64,000 bases of DNA from Chryseosolibacter histidinae (GCF_018598225.1 NZ_JAHESF010000032.1:17899-81898), one strand, 5' to 3'. Positions 49,955 through 59,171 are shown, numbered from the stretch's first letter. Notes: a model not told the origin generated them from the sequence alone. Program-made: numbers and translations.

Positions 49955-52405
49955 ATGCTGAAAAACTATATCGTCATCGCGCTTCGCCTGCTGGTGAAAA
50001 ACAAAGTGTTTTCGCTCATCAACATCCTCGGGCTCTCTGCCGGGGTAGCCTGCTGCATGCTGCTCACGCTGTACATCCAGGACGAATTCAATTATGAGAA
50101 AGGATTCAATGACCGCGAAAAGATCTTCCGCGTCAACACAACCTTTATCAGGGATGGCGTTGAAGAAACTGTTGCCTCCGCATCACCACCCATCGCACCC
50201 GGGCTTGCACAGGCGTTGCCCGACATTGAAACTTTCACCCGCGTGATGAAACCGTTGAACACAGAGGTGAATATCGTGCGATACCAGGATAAATCGTTCT
50301 TCGAAAAAAATGCGTTCCTCGTAGACTCAACTTTTCTGGACGTTTTTCCCTATCCGCTACTGGAAGGCAACGCCTTCACAGCACTTGACGCCCCGTCTTC
50401 CGTGCTGCTGTCACAACACCTCACAGAGAAGATCTTCGGCCGGCAAAGTCCGCTCGACGAGCTGCTGATCATCAACAGCGGCACAACCTCGGATACGTTC
50501 AGGGTCACGGGCGTGGTTGCAACACCGGTATTCCCGTCACACCTCGACGCCGACATTTACATGAACATGAACAGTGACGGATGGGGCCGCTGGGTGCTGA
50601 ACCAGACCACCTGGGCCGACAACAACATTGTGGGGAGTTACCTGAAGCTGAGAGATCCGTCCGTCGCCAAAACATTGGAAGCGAAATTCCCGCAGCTGGT
50701 GGCAATGCATGCTGGCGAAGTTCTGAAACAATCCGGCAGGCAGAAGACACTGAAGCTGCAAGCCCTTGACAGGATCAGGTTATACTCTGACATACGAAAG
50801 AGCGCTTCAGACGAGCGCGCCGGCAGCATCACCTATATTTATATCATTGCCACCATCGGCATCTTCATCTTACTGCTGGCCTGCATCAACTTCATGAACC
50901 TCACCACCGCCAGGTCGGCACAACGTTCGGGCGAAGTGGGCATCCGGAAATCCATGGGCGCTTTCAGGCATAACCTCATCCGCCAGTTCCTGGGCGAGTC
51001 GATGGTCATTGTACTGTTCGCCCTGGCCGTTGCGTTTGTCATCGTTCTGCTGGCGCTGCCGTCTTTCAATTCTGTGATGCAGAAACAGCTATCGCTCAAC
51101 AGCAACAATCTTCCGTTCATGATCGCGGCAACACTGGTGATCGGGGTGGTCACCACACTGCTCGCCGGAAGCTACCCCGCATTCTTTCTTTCGTCTCTGA
51201 AACCCGCGCATATCCTGAAAGGAAAATCGCTGGCCGGTGGTTCACAGTGGCTGAGAAAAACACTTGTCGTTGTTCAGTTCGTGATCACCATCGCGCTGAT
51301 CTCGTCCATCATCATCATCCAGCAACAGCTGAAATATATCCAGTCGAAGTCGTTGGGTTTCAATACAAGCCAGGTCGTGATGATCCCGCTCCGCACAGCA
51401 CAGGCTGCGGCACAATACACGTCGTTAAAAACAAGCTTTGAGGCCCTGAGTGGTGTCGGTACTGTTTCGGCAACTTCCAGCATTCCCTCCACACCGCTGA
51501 CGCGCGATTGGGGTATCTTCAAACAAGGGGCTACCAGCGACCAGACCATCACGCATGACATCGTGAACGTGGATGCCGACTACTTCAAAACCATGGGCAT
51601 CAGGCTCATCACAGGTCGCGACTTCATCGTAGGCCAGGACAATGTGCCTACCGATACTGTCAGCACCACGAAGATCGTCGTCAATGAATCGAGCCTGAAA
51701 GCGTTCGGCATTCCGCTGGAAAATGCCGTGGGCTCAACCATCTATTTTCAGCCCGGCGCAGAACGGTATGAGTTCACGGTGATCGGCGTAGTGAAGGACT
51801 TTCACCAGTTCTCGCTGCACCGCCAGATCCGGCCCATGCTCTTTATCCTCTCGGGCAACAGGAATTTTTTCCCGTACCTTGCCGCCACCGTAGACATGGT
51901 CTCGTACGCACAGGTGGAAGCTGCCATGAAAAAAATATGGAACGAACGTATCAGCGACGCGCCCTTCGAAAGCATTTTCGTGAACGACAACATCAAAACC
52001 CTGTACAAGGCTGAAGAGCGGACCTCTACCATACTGATCATCTCCACCACCATCGCCCTGCTCATTTCCTGCCTTGGCCTTTATGGATTGTCTGTCTATG
52101 TGGCTGAACGTAAAACGAAGGAGATCGGCATCCGCAAAGTGGTAGGCGCTTCGGTGCAGAGCATCATCGCCATGTTATCGAAAGAATACATCCGTCTCAT
52201 CGCCATCGCGTTTGCTATCTCGGTACCGCTGGGCTACTACTTTATGAACCGGTGGCTGGAGAACTTTGCCTATAAGATCGATGTTGGCGTTTCCGTGTTC
52301 CTGATCTCGGGCGCGGTGTCGTTCATTGTTGCGTGGCTTACTATCAGCTTCGAGTCGTTCAGGGCGGCCAGTAAAAATCCGGTGGATACATTCAGGAGCC
52401 AGTAG
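49955..52405 (+). CDS. ABC transporter permease, tandem MacB_PCD/FtsX type (orphan 2)
   Basis: 816 residues. N-terminal MLKNYIVIALRLLVKNKVFSLINILGLSAGVACCMLLTLYI (first helix), periplasmic domain with EKIFRVNTTFIRDG, then three helices with ARSAQRSGEVGIRKSMGAFRHNLIRQFLGES, ending the half with GSYPAFFLSSLKPAHILKG. The second half repeats this and ends RAASKNPVDTFRSQ. VAERKTKEIGIRKVVGASVQSIIAMLSKEY is the second FtsX signature. As with the other two, there is no ATPase gene beside it. The 319-base gap after it is full of repeats. Confidence 0.93.
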   Translation: MLKNYIVIALRLLVKNKVFSLINILGLSAGVACCMLLTLYIQDEFNYEKGFNDREKIFRVNTTFIRDGVEETVASASPPIAPGLAQALPDIETFTRVMKPLNTEVNIVRYQDKSFFEKNAFLVDSTFLDVFPYPLLEGNAFTALDAPSSVLLSQHLTEKIFGRQSPLDELLIINSGTTSDTFRVTGVVATPVFPSHLDADIYMNMNSDGWGRWVLNQTTWADNNIVGSYLKLRDPSVAKTLEAKFPQLVAMHAGEVLKQSGRQKTLKLQALDRIRLYSDIRKSASDERAGSITYIYIIATIGIFILLLACINFMNLTTARSAQRSGEVGIRKSMGAFRHNLIRQFLGESMVIVLFALAVAFVIVLLALPSFNSVMQKQLSLNSNNLPFMIAATLVIGVVTTLLAGSYPAFFLSSLKPAHILKGKSLAGGSQWLRKTLVVVQFVITIALISSIIIIQQQLKYIQSKSLGFNTSQVVMIPLRTAQAAAQYTSLKTSFEALSGVGTVSATSSIPSTPLTRDWGIFKQGATSDQTITHDIVNVDADYFKTMGIRLITGRDFIVGQDNVPTDTVSTTKIVVNESSLKAFGIPLENAVGSTIYFQPGAERYEFTVIGVVKDFHQFSLHRQIRPMLFILSGNRNFFPYLAATVDMVSYAQVEAAMKKIWNERISDAPFESIFVNDNIKTLYKAEERTSTILIISTTIALLISCLGLYGLSVYVAERKTKEIGIRKVVGASVQSIIAMLSKEYIRLIAIAFAISVPLGYYFMNRWLENFAYKIDVGVSVFLISGAVSFIVAWLTISFESFRAASKNPVDTFRSQ

Positions 52406-52411
52406 GTGGGT

Positions 52412-52578
52412 AAATTCAGTTCCCGCTGATCACGCAGATCAACGCAGAACTGAGTGTTGTTGGTGAAGAACACCAACAACGGCGCAACGGCGCAAAAATT
52501 CAGTTCCCGCTGATCACGCAGATTAGCGCAGAACTTTTAATTACACATTATCTGCGCATATCCGCGGAATCTGCGGGA
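52412..52578. repeat. Decamer-type element with a duplicated left arm and a perfect hairpin
   Basis: A 40-base stretch beginning AAATTCAGTTCCCGCTGATC occurs twice (52412-52451 and 52496-52535, offset 84 bases; a few differences near the end). The right arm (52548-52578) ends GAATCTGCGGGA. Between the copies lies the perfect hairpin GTTGTTGGTG-AAGAA-CACCAACAAC (52456-52480), and an imperfect copy of it is at 52621-52645. The gap of 319 bases to the next gene holds nothing else. Confidence 0.85.
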
Positions 52579-52724
52579 GACCAACTGCTGTGGCGTTATA
52601 TATAATGGCAAGGCGATGAGGTGGTTGGTGAAGAATACTAACAACGGCGGAGGCAAGCGGCTTGAGAATGCTGCTAGATCAAACAAAAATGACAACAATT
52701 GGCAGGAAATTATGACGATATTGG

Positions 52725-53801
52725 ATGCTGTTAGTTATGACATCATCCAAACCTCATAATACGCAGGTTCTTCAGACCTACTCCCCGCAGGCCATTCTCA
52801 ATATTTTTAATAACGCGATCAAAGCGCCTGCTGCCGAGCATACACTCATCCGGGTAAAAGGCATCTATGAGCCCGGCAAGGGTGTGGACTATTACGGCTA
52901 CTATTACGATACGCTTTCTGACGAAGCTACCGGCAGCAGCATGACGCTGAAAGTACCTGCCATCATGCGCGAACGACTTGTTCCTTACAAGGTCATCGAC
53001 TTCACAGGCTTTGTTACACGGAAGCTGGAAGAGAAAGGCGGCGCCATCCGCATCCACCTCAACCTGAGCGAGCTGCACGAGATCAAACAAGCGGCATTCT
53101 CCGATACGGAGCACAAGGCACTCGAGCTCATCCGCCGGAAGGCAAATAAAGGATATAAGGAAGTGGATGGTTTCCTCACCAGGCGGATCCTGAGCAACGA
53201 ACCTCCCCTCATCTCGGTATACATCGGCACCACTTCCATCATCGACCAGGACATCGAACATGCGCTGGGTGAAGCTGCTGCTTTCTTTAACCTACGTTTT
53301 ATCCGCATCAGCCTCACTTCTGTACAGGAGATCAGCACCGTCTTCGATGACGATGAATCCGACATCGTGATCCTGGCGCGCGGTGGTGGCAGCGGCCTCG
53401 AAATTTTCAACACCCTGGAGCTGTCAGAAAGCGCGCTGCTGCTCGAACCTTATTTCATGACGGCTATCGGCCACCGTGAAGACGTGTCACTGCTCGACCG
53501 CATGGCCGATAAATCTTTCATCACACCCACGGCGCTGGGCAATCACCTGCGGCAACTCTACAACAAAACCATTGAAGACATACAGGGTTCCAAAGCACGT
53601 CTTGCCGAAGAGATCAAAAGCCAGGTGAAGCTCGGTTATGAGAACGAGCTGCAGGTGTACAAAAACCTGCTCACCGGAAAAGAAAAAGAGCTCGACTTAC
53701 TCAGGAGCAAACCACCAGGCCTTAACCTGAAACAGGTGCTCGTCTATATGCTTCTGGCCCTGCTCACAGGATTTGTGCTGGCGATGTTGTTGCTGCGGTG
53801 A
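52725..53801 (+). CDS. Exonuclease VII large subunit (XseA)-like protein with C-terminal membrane anchor
   Basis: 358 residues (alternative start ATG 52737). Residues ~20-120 fit the OB-fold N-terminal region, and residues ~150-330 the XseA catalytic region: ARGGGSGLEIFNTL (normally RGGGS followed by acidic residues), then MTAIGHREDVSLLDRMADKSFITPTALGNHLRQLY, equivalent to GHExDxTLxDxVADxRAxTPTAAAE. A helical segment (~270-330) precedes a single hydrophobic span, LVYMLLALLTGFVLAMLLL (~338-356). Soluble XseA ends without a membrane span, so this is unusual. No XseB gene is adjacent. It may be a membrane-tethered nuclease; the D of GHExD is retained. Confidence 0.8.
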   Translation: MLLVMTSSKPHNTQVLQTYSPQAILNIFNNAIKAPAAEHTLIRVKGIYEPGKGVDYYGYYYDTLSDEATGSSMTLKVPAIMRERLVPYKVIDFTGFVTRKLEEKGGAIRIHLNLSELHEIKQAAFSDTEHKALELIRRKANKGYKEVDGFLTRRILSNEPPLISVYIGTTSIIDQDIEHALGEAAAFFNLRFIRISLTSVQEISTVFDDDESDIVILARGGGSGLEIFNTLELSESALLLEPYFMTAIGHREDVSLLDRMADKSFITPTALGNHLRQLYNKTIEDIQGSKARLAEEIKSQVKLGYENELQVYKNLLTGKEKELDLLRSKPPGLNLKQVLVYMLLALLTGFVLAMLLLR

Positions 53802-53857
53802 GCCGGTAGTCCCCCTTACTTGCGTCGTTCTGAACGAGGCATGCGTGGTTGGAAGAG

Positions 53858-53961
53858 GGAGTGAAGAATCCCCTGATGGCGAAGTGCTCAGTGCAAAACA
53901 TCCGCTCGAATTAAGTACGCAGTAAGCGACCCGGGGATCCTTCGCTCGCGCAATGCCACCG
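53858..53961. repeat. GGGGATTCTTCACTCC-type dispersed repeat and flanks
   Basis: GGAGTGAAGAATCCCC (53858-53873) is the exact reverse complement of GGGGATTCTTCACTCC at 63837-63852. Downstream sequence (CCCGGGGATCCTTCGCTCGC, then GCTCAGGACGACGG) is a diverged second part of the same kind of repeat. The 324-base gap 53802-54125 otherwise shows nothing. Confidence 0.6.
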
Positions 53962-54125
53962 CACCCGCGTCGCTCAGGACGACGGTCTTCGGAGGAAGAC
54001 ATGGGACAAAGACTTCCCTTAAACAACTGACAATCAATTCTCTTTACAAAGAAAAACCAAATGACCTGCCGATGGGGTAGGGATTTTAATCTTATTTTAC
54101 ATACATTTAAATAATTAATCGCGGG

Positions 54126-56777
54126 ATGATGTCCTGGAGGAATATGAAAGAAAAGAAAAATCCGCATCCGCCGCGGTGGGCAGAACATCTGCTGACGTGG
54201 TATTGCAGGCGCGAGCTGCTGGAAGACCTGCAGGGCGATCTGAATGAGTACTTTCAGCGGAACCTGGAAACAAAGGGCCTCCTGCGTGCGCGGCTGATCT
54301 ATGTGATCGACGTGCTGAAATTCTTCCGGCCCTATACTGTACGAAAACCTGAATTCCTTAACCTGTTAATCCATTGGCTTATGATCGGCAGCTACATCAA
54401 AACCTCCGGGCGCAGCATTGTGCGCAACAAATTATTTTCAGCGATCAACATCGCAGGACTCGCCGTGAGCATGTCGGTGGGATTGCTCACCCTCTCCATC
54501 GTAAAGGACCTGTTCTCGTACGACAGCTTCCATGAAAAGAAATACAGGATCTACCGCGTGATCACCGCAGACCAGCGCAAGGGCGGATCACCTTTCAGAC
54601 TGGCCACCTCTTCGGTGCGGGCTGGCGACAAGATCCGCGAGGCGATCACCGGTATTGAACGTGTGACACAGATGCGCCGGGGATTTGGCGGCGACGCTAT
54701 TATCGACAACCAGACCATACCCCTTTCAGGATTATGGGCCGATGAGTCGTTCTTCGATGTATTCACATTTCCGTTGCTGCGGGGAAGCCGCGCCACTGCA
54801 CTGAAAGACCCCTATTCTATTGTACTGACAGAAACAACTTCGCGCAAGCTGTTTGGCTTGGCGGAGCCTTTGGGCAGGACTGTGAAGTTCGACACCACAA
54901 CGTATGTAGTGACCGGGCTGATGAAAGATCTTCCCAAACTTTCGCATATGAAGTTCGAGGCGCTGGTCTCCTTCTCTACCGTGGTGCTGCAGAAGCCCGA
55001 CTTGGACGGCGACTTCTTCGACTGGCGGAACATCTTCTCGAACTATACGTATGTTGTGCTGCCTGAAAACGGCGACGCCAAAACGGTACAGGCTGCGCTC
55101 GATAAACTCTGCGCTGCTGAAAATGCGGGCATGGGCGACCGCCAGATCATGTTAAAGCTTCAACCGCTGCAACAAATTCCCATGGACGCGAAGCTGGCAA
55201 ACCCCATTGGTCCGGGCATCAACCAGATCGCCGTGTGGATCCTGGCCGGCCTTACGCTGGTGGTCATTCTTTCGGCCTGTGTCAACTACACCAATCTTTC
55301 TATAGCGCGGGCATTGCGCCGTTCGCGTGAAGTAGGCATCCGCAAGATCATGGGCGCATTCAGGGGACACGTGCGCACGCAATTCATGGTTGAGTCCGTG
55401 ATCATCGCGCTGCTCTCGCTGCTCTTTTCATTCCTGTTCTTCCTGTTCCTGAGAACCCAGTTCCTCTCCTTCAGTCCTATCCTGGCAGGCCTGCTTACAC
55501 TTGAGCTTTCACCCAGCCTTGTTGCGTGGTTCGTCTGCCTGGCGGTGGCCGTGGGCATCGTGGCTGGTTTTCTGCCGGCATTGTTCTTCTCCCGCATCAA
55601 TGCCATCAGGGTTTTGAAAGATGCTTCTTCCGTTAAAGTGTTTCACAAGGTAAGCCTGCGCAAGGCACTGGTAGTGGTTCAATACACCTTTTCATTGGTA
55701 TTCATCACCACCACCATCATCGGCTATCAGCAATACCGCGGGCTGCTCACGTTCGACCTCGGCTTTGCCACCGGGAACGTTCTCAACATCCACATGCAGG
55801 GCAATAAAAGCGACTTGCTCATCAAAGAGCTTTCGGAGCTGCCTGCGGTTACTGCCCTCTCAACGTCGCGCATCATCACCAGCACGGGAAATATTTACGG
55901 CATGCACGCCAAGTACAAAGATCTCAACGACTCTGCCTCGATCCTGCTGAATTATGTTGATGAACATTACCTGCCCCTGCATGGACACAAACTGATCGCC
56001 GGCAAAAATTTCAGTGCCCGCCCCGCCCATGCAGAAGAAAGTGAAGTGATCGTCAGTATGCAGTTACTCAACCGCTTCAACATCTCACCCCACGATCCCG
56101 CGAAAGCGCTGGGAGAACAGATCCTCACTCCCGAAGGAAAAAAACTCACGATCATCGGTGTAATGAAAGACTTTCACTACGGCACGCTGGAAGACAAGAT
56201 CAGTCCCGTGGCGTTCCGTTACACCGCTGAGGAAACACATGGATTTGTGAACGCCAAGATCGCCAGCACGGACCTGCCTTCCACGATGGCCGCCATTGAA
56301 GCAGCCTGGCAAAAAATTGACAGGGTTCATCCGTTCAAAGCAGAATTCTATGATGACCAGATCGAACAAACGTACAACCAGTTCTCTGTGATGGTAAAGG
56401 TCATCGGCTTCCTGGCATTCCTGGCCGTGTGTGTATCGTCGTTGGGATTGCTGGGCATGGTGGTGTTCCCTACAGAAACGCGCCTGAAAGAGATCGGCAT
56501 CCGCAAAGTGCTGGGCGCCGGTGAAGGAAGTCTTGTTCTGCTGTTGAGTCGTGGATTCCTGGTACTGCTCGTGGTAGCCATGCTCATCGCGTTGCCAGCC
56601 ACCTGGATGCTTTTCGACAAGGTGGTGCTGCCGAAATTTGCCTACCATCAACCGCTGAACATGTCAGGACTGATAGCTGGTAGCCTCATCGTGATGGGCA
56701 TCGCCTGCGTGATGATCGGATGGCAGACCCTGAAGACTGCCCGGACAAATCCTGCAAAAGTATTGAAGAACGAGTAA
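54126..56777 (+). CDS. ABC transporter permease with permease prefix domain, tandem MacB/FtsX type (orphan 3)
   Basis: 883 residues. The ~80 N-terminal residues, PRWAEHLLTWYCRRELLEDLQGDLNEYFQRNLETKGLLRARLIYVIDVLKFFRPYTVRKPE, are the permease prefix domain, a helical segment that precedes MacB/FtsX permeases in Bacteroidota. Two halves follow, each with helix, periplasmic domain and three helices. FtsX signatures: RRSREVGIRKIMGAFRGHVRTQFMVES and RLKEIGIRKVLGAGEGSLVLLLSRGF. It ends LKTARTNPAKVLKNE. It is the largest of the three orphan permeases. No ATPase is nearby. The response regulator gene converges, with 3 bases between stops. Confidence 0.92.
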   Translation: MMSWRNMKEKKNPHPPRWAEHLLTWYCRRELLEDLQGDLNEYFQRNLETKGLLRARLIYVIDVLKFFRPYTVRKPEFLNLLIHWLMIGSYIKTSGRSIVRNKLFSAINIAGLAVSMSVGLLTLSIVKDLFSYDSFHEKKYRIYRVITADQRKGGSPFRLATSSVRAGDKIREAITGIERVTQMRRGFGGDAIIDNQTIPLSGLWADESFFDVFTFPLLRGSRATALKDPYSIVLTETTSRKLFGLAEPLGRTVKFDTTTYVVTGLMKDLPKLSHMKFEALVSFSTVVLQKPDLDGDFFDWRNIFSNYTYVVLPENGDAKTVQAALDKLCAAENAGMGDRQIMLKLQPLQQIPMDAKLANPIGPGINQIAVWILAGLTLVVILSACVNYTNLSIARALRRSREVGIRKIMGAFRGHVRTQFMVESVIIALLSLLFSFLFFLFLRTQFLSFSPILAGLLTLELSPSLVAWFVCLAVAVGIVAGFLPALFFSRINAIRVLKDASSVKVFHKVSLRKALVVVQYTFSLVFITTTIIGYQQYRGLLTFDLGFATGNVLNIHMQGNKSDLLIKELSELPAVTALSTSRIITSTGNIYGMHAKYKDLNDSASILLNYVDEHYLPLHGHKLIAGKNFSARPAHAEESEVIVSMQLLNRFNISPHDPAKALGEQILTPEGKKLTIIGVMKDFHYGTLEDKISPVAFRYTAEETHGFVNAKIASTDLPSTMAAIEAAWQKIDRVHPFKAEFYDDQIEQTYNQFSVMVKVIGFLAFLAVCVSSLGLLGMVVFPTETRLKEIGIRKVLGAGEGSLVLLLSRGFLVLLVVAMLIALPATWMLFDKVVLPKFAYHQPLNMSGLIAGSLIVMGIACVMIGWQTLKTARTNPAKVLKNE

Positions 56778-56780
56778 TGA

Positions 56781-57137
56781 TCACCGGCTCGTGTGCCTGC
56801 CGATCACGTTCAACAGCTCGCGTGCTGCGAAAGGTTTGGGCAGGAATGCGCTCACGCCGATCTGCTTTGCTTTTCTTCTCATCTCCGGGTAGGCAGAGAG
56901 CATGATGATGGGGATCTTCCTCGTCTCGGTTTTGATCTTGAGGAACTTTGACAATGCAAGTCCGTCGATGGTTGAGATCTGCTGATCAAGAATGAAAACA
57001 TCGGGTAGTGTAACGTTACCGTTGACGATCTCGGTTCCTTCGGCAAAAGATTGTACATGATGGCCGGCGGCAAGCAATATTCTGCTCAGCATGAAACGAC
57101 TGTCATGGTCGCTTTCAGCTAAAATTATTTTTGCCAT
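56781..57137 (-). CDS. Single-domain response regulator
   Basis: 118 residues, receiver fold only. D51 in PDVFILDQQIS is the phospho-acceptor; E8 and D10 (AESDHDS) replace the usual DD pair, S81 (IIMLSAYPE) is the hydroxyl residue and K101 (FLPKPFA) is present. So it should be phosphorylatable. There is no output domain. The two kinases 1 and 3 kb away are candidate partners. Its promoter would lie in the 457-base gap with repeats. Confidence 0.88.
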   Translation of the reverse strand: MAKIILAESDHDSRFMLSRILLAAGHHVQSFAEGTEIVNGNVTLPDVFILDQQISTIDGLALSKFLKIKTETRKIPIIMLSAYPEMRRKAKQIGVSAFLPKPFAARELLNVIGRHTSR

Positions 57138-57287
57138 AGAAAAGATTGTTTGGGGTTTGGGGAAAACTAATGGTATGACAAAAATAAGGCGTGGCTGATA
57201 AAAAAGAACTGATTGTGCAGATAAAAATTTGAATTACAGCCGGTTAGCTGCCTAGGTGTCCGTGTTGGCGATCACACCGAGCGTACA

Positions 57288-57361
57288 ACAGGATTAACAG
57301 GATTTGCTGGATTAATTACCAGGATTAACTACCATATTTAACTGGATTAACAGGATTGGAA
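57288..57361. repeat. Nonamer-type array, GGATTAACA words
   Basis: CAGGATTAA, CAGGATTTG, CTGGATTAA, then CCAGGATTAACTACCA, CTGGATTAA, CAGGATTGG: about six copies in loose ~9-base steps, with TTAATTACC and TTTAA insertions. It has the same style as the heptad elements but a longer unit. Confidence 0.65.
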
Positions 57362-57439
57362 TCCATTGGACCTGTAGAGTTTGAACCCTCGTTCGCTGCC
57401 ATTGCGCTGGTCCACGCTCAAGCTTCGGCGAGCTGCGTA

Positions 57440-57525
57440 AGGTACGAGGTACGTAAGTTTCAATCGAGCGCCGTACTTCGTTCCCGATAGCTATCGAGAT
57501 CGTATCTCGTACCTTCCACCAGACC
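57440..57525. repeat. Heptad inverted-arm element, GTACGAR family, with nested palindrome
   Basis: Left arm 57440-57455 (GTACGAG, GTACGTA). Right arm 57471-57520 contains CCGTACTTCGTT, the palindrome CCCGATAGCTATCGAG (57483-57498), then ATCGTATCTCGTACCTTCC. So the palindrome splits the right arm. It lies in the 457-base gap between the response regulator and the 57595 gene. Confidence 0.8.
57483..57498. repeat. CCCGATA-TATCGGG palindrome, copy 5
   Basis: CCCGATAGCTATCGAG, with one mismatch to the palindrome, inside the right arm of the GTACGAR element. Confidence 0.75.
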
Positions 57526-57541
57526 AGTTGGCAAAACATCA

Positions 57542-57576
57542 CCCTCACCATTCGGGCACATTTTTTTTGGTGAGGG
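57542..57576. terminator. Hairpin CCCTCACCA / TGGTGAGGG with T-run in its loop
   Basis: Perfect 9-base stem (57542-57550 and 57568-57576) whose 17-base loop contains TTTTTTTT (57561-57568). It lies 19 bases before the start at 57595. A poly-T loop is unusual for an intrinsic terminator; it may rather be a structural element. Confidence 0.4.
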
Positions 57577-57594
57577 GGTCGAACTGAAATTTTC

Positions 57595-57834
57595 ATGGGC
57601 ATAGTGTTTTCCGTAGCCAAGTCCGTAGACCAGATGAACCTCACTGACGTAGTCATACAGACCTTCTCAACACCTCAGCATGCACTGGAGACCTACAGGA
57701 TCTTTGTGTCGGCCAAGAACCTGGCCCTGGATCAGCTTTTGACGCTGCCCAGTGTCTGCTGCCTGATCAACAACAGGCCCGCCTATTTTGAAAAAGTGGA
57801 TTCTTACCGCTGGAAGCTTTTTATTCCGAGGTAG
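57595..57834 (+). CDS. Small hypothetical protein
   Basis: 79 residues: FSVAKSVDQMNLTDVVIQTFSTPQHALETYRIFVSAKNLALDQLLTLPSVCCLINNRPAYFEKVDSYRWKLFIPR. There is no signal peptide or membrane segment. It has helix and strand alternation typical of a real small protein and standard codon use, but I do not recognise a family. It stands alone between the response regulator and the GAF kinase. The CCCGATAGTTATCGGG palindrome (57836) begins directly after the stop. Moderate doubt that it is expressed. Confidence 0.4.
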   Translation: MGIVFSVAKSVDQMNLTDVVIQTFSTPQHALETYRIFVSAKNLALDQLLTLPSVCCLINNRPAYFEKVDSYRWKLFIPR

Positions 57835-57835
57835 T

Positions 57836-57851
57836 CCCGATAGTTATCGGG
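57836..57851. repeat. CCCGATA-TATCGGG palindrome, copy 6
   Basis: CCCGATAGTTATCGGG, almost perfect, starts two bases after the stop codon at 57834. It is a stand-alone copy. Confidence 0.8.
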
Positions 57852-57909
57852 AGGAGATATGAGATTTGAGATGGGGGACTAGGGACAGCGGTCGTTTTTA
57901 CAAGTTTCG

Positions 57910-59124
57910 TTACTGTGGATTTATGGGTAATGAGAAGTAAAAAGTTGCTCCTTCATTTACCTTTCCTTCGGCCCAGATCTTTCCGCCGTGCCTGGTGATG
58001 ATCCGATAGGCTAACGCGAGGCCTACACCCGATCCGGGGAAATCGTTCATTCTGTGGAGCCGCTGAAACGCTCCGAACAGCTTCTCTGCGTATTTCATGT
58101 CGAACCCCGCGCCGTTATCCTTTACGAGGTATACCATCTCGTTCCCGTTCTTATAGGAACCTACCGTTATGATGGGCTGCTCTTTTTTCGAAGTATATTT
58201 CACGGCATTCGAGAGCAGGTTTACCCACACCTGCTGCAGCAACACTTCGTCTGCCGTGACGGGAGGTAATGCAGCGATCTCGAACGACGCATTGTTGGGC
58301 GTGGAATGGTTCAGATCTTCGATGACGGAGCGCACCAGTTTTTCATTGTCAACCGGTGTCTTTTCCAGGGGCTTTTTGCCTACCCGTGAGAACTGCAGCA
58401 TCTCGTCTATGAGCGTGTTCATTTTCCCGGCATTCTGCTGTACGGTTTGCAGCACGCGCCTGCCGGTATCATCCAGCTGCCGTGCATGATCTTCTTCCAG
58501 CACATTGGCGTAACCAATGATCGAACGCAGGGGCGCCCGCAGATCGTGTGACACCGAATACGAGAATGCCTCCAATTCATTATTGGCTGCTTCAAGCTGG
58601 GCCGTGCGGTCTTTAACCCGCTGCTCCAGCTCCCGGTATACATTTACATTCTCGATGGATACCGCAGTAATATCCGCCAGGGCCTGCAACAGGTTCACCT
58701 CTTCTTTGGTGGGCAGATGATGGGTAGCCCAGTAGTTGCCGATGGCGCCAATGGGAGCTATGGCCCGGATGGGTACCATCGCCAGACTTTTGACGAACGT
58801 AGGGCGATAGGCATCATGGGGGATCCGGCTGTCCTGGTAAATGTCTTCGATCACGGCGGGGACCTTGTTGATCATGGCCCAACCGCTGATGCAGGTCTGC
58901 ATGGGGAAACGACTCCCCTTCCAAAGCGGACTGATGGCATCCTCGTCTGCGTAAAAACAAAGGTTTCCATCGCGCAAAACAAATGTGGCACCATCGGCTC
59001 CGGTCAGCTTTCGGGCCACCGTGCGCACGATCTTCATCACAGCTTCAAGATCACGGGCAAGCGACAGTTCCTGAACGGTGGTCACCAGAAGCTTCAGCGT
59101 ACCGCTGTCGGAGGTTTCGATCAT
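57910..59124 (-). CDS. GAF-domain sensor histidine kinase
   Basis: 404 residues from the ATG complementary to 59122-59124. GAF domain (~10-165: VRTVARKLTGADGATFVLRDGNLCFYADEDAISPLWKG, ISGWAMINKVPAVIEDIYQDSRIP, LLQALADITAVSIENV). A short coiled linker precedes HisKA with H193 (SYSVSHDLRAPLRSIIGY). The ATPase domain contains VNLLSNAVKYTS, VYLVKDNGAGFDM and GSGVGLALAYRIITRHGG. It is soluble. The fold is that of phytochrome-like kinases, but the chromophore region is absent. Single-domain response regulators stand on each side. Confidence 0.9.
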   Translation of the reverse strand: MIETSDSGTLKLLVTTVQELSLARDLEAVMKIVRTVARKLTGADGATFVLRDGNLCFYADEDAISPLWKGSRFPMQTCISGWAMINKVPAVIEDIYQDSRIPHDAYRPTFVKSLAMVPIRAIAPIGAIGNYWATHHLPTKEEVNLLQALADITAVSIENVNVYRELEQRVKDRTAQLEAANNELEAFSYSVSHDLRAPLRSIIGYANVLEEDHARQLDDTGRRVLQTVQQNAGKMNTLIDEMLQFSRVGKKPLEKTPVDNEKLVRSVIEDLNHSTPNNASFEIAALPPVTADEVLLQQVWVNLLSNAVKYTSKKEQPIITVGSYKNGNEMVYLVKDNGAGFDMKYAEKLFGAFQRLHRMNDFPGSGVGLALAYRIITRHGGKIWAEGKVNEGATFYFSLPINPQ

Positions 59125-59171
59125 GGGGTTAAATACGTGAAAGGTAAAAAAGGCAACCCTCAAAAAAAAGA

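Noticed and set aside
57312..57656. Minus-strand open frame overlapping the repeats before 57595
   Set aside because: Most of its codons are repeat DNA and it has no protein-like pattern.
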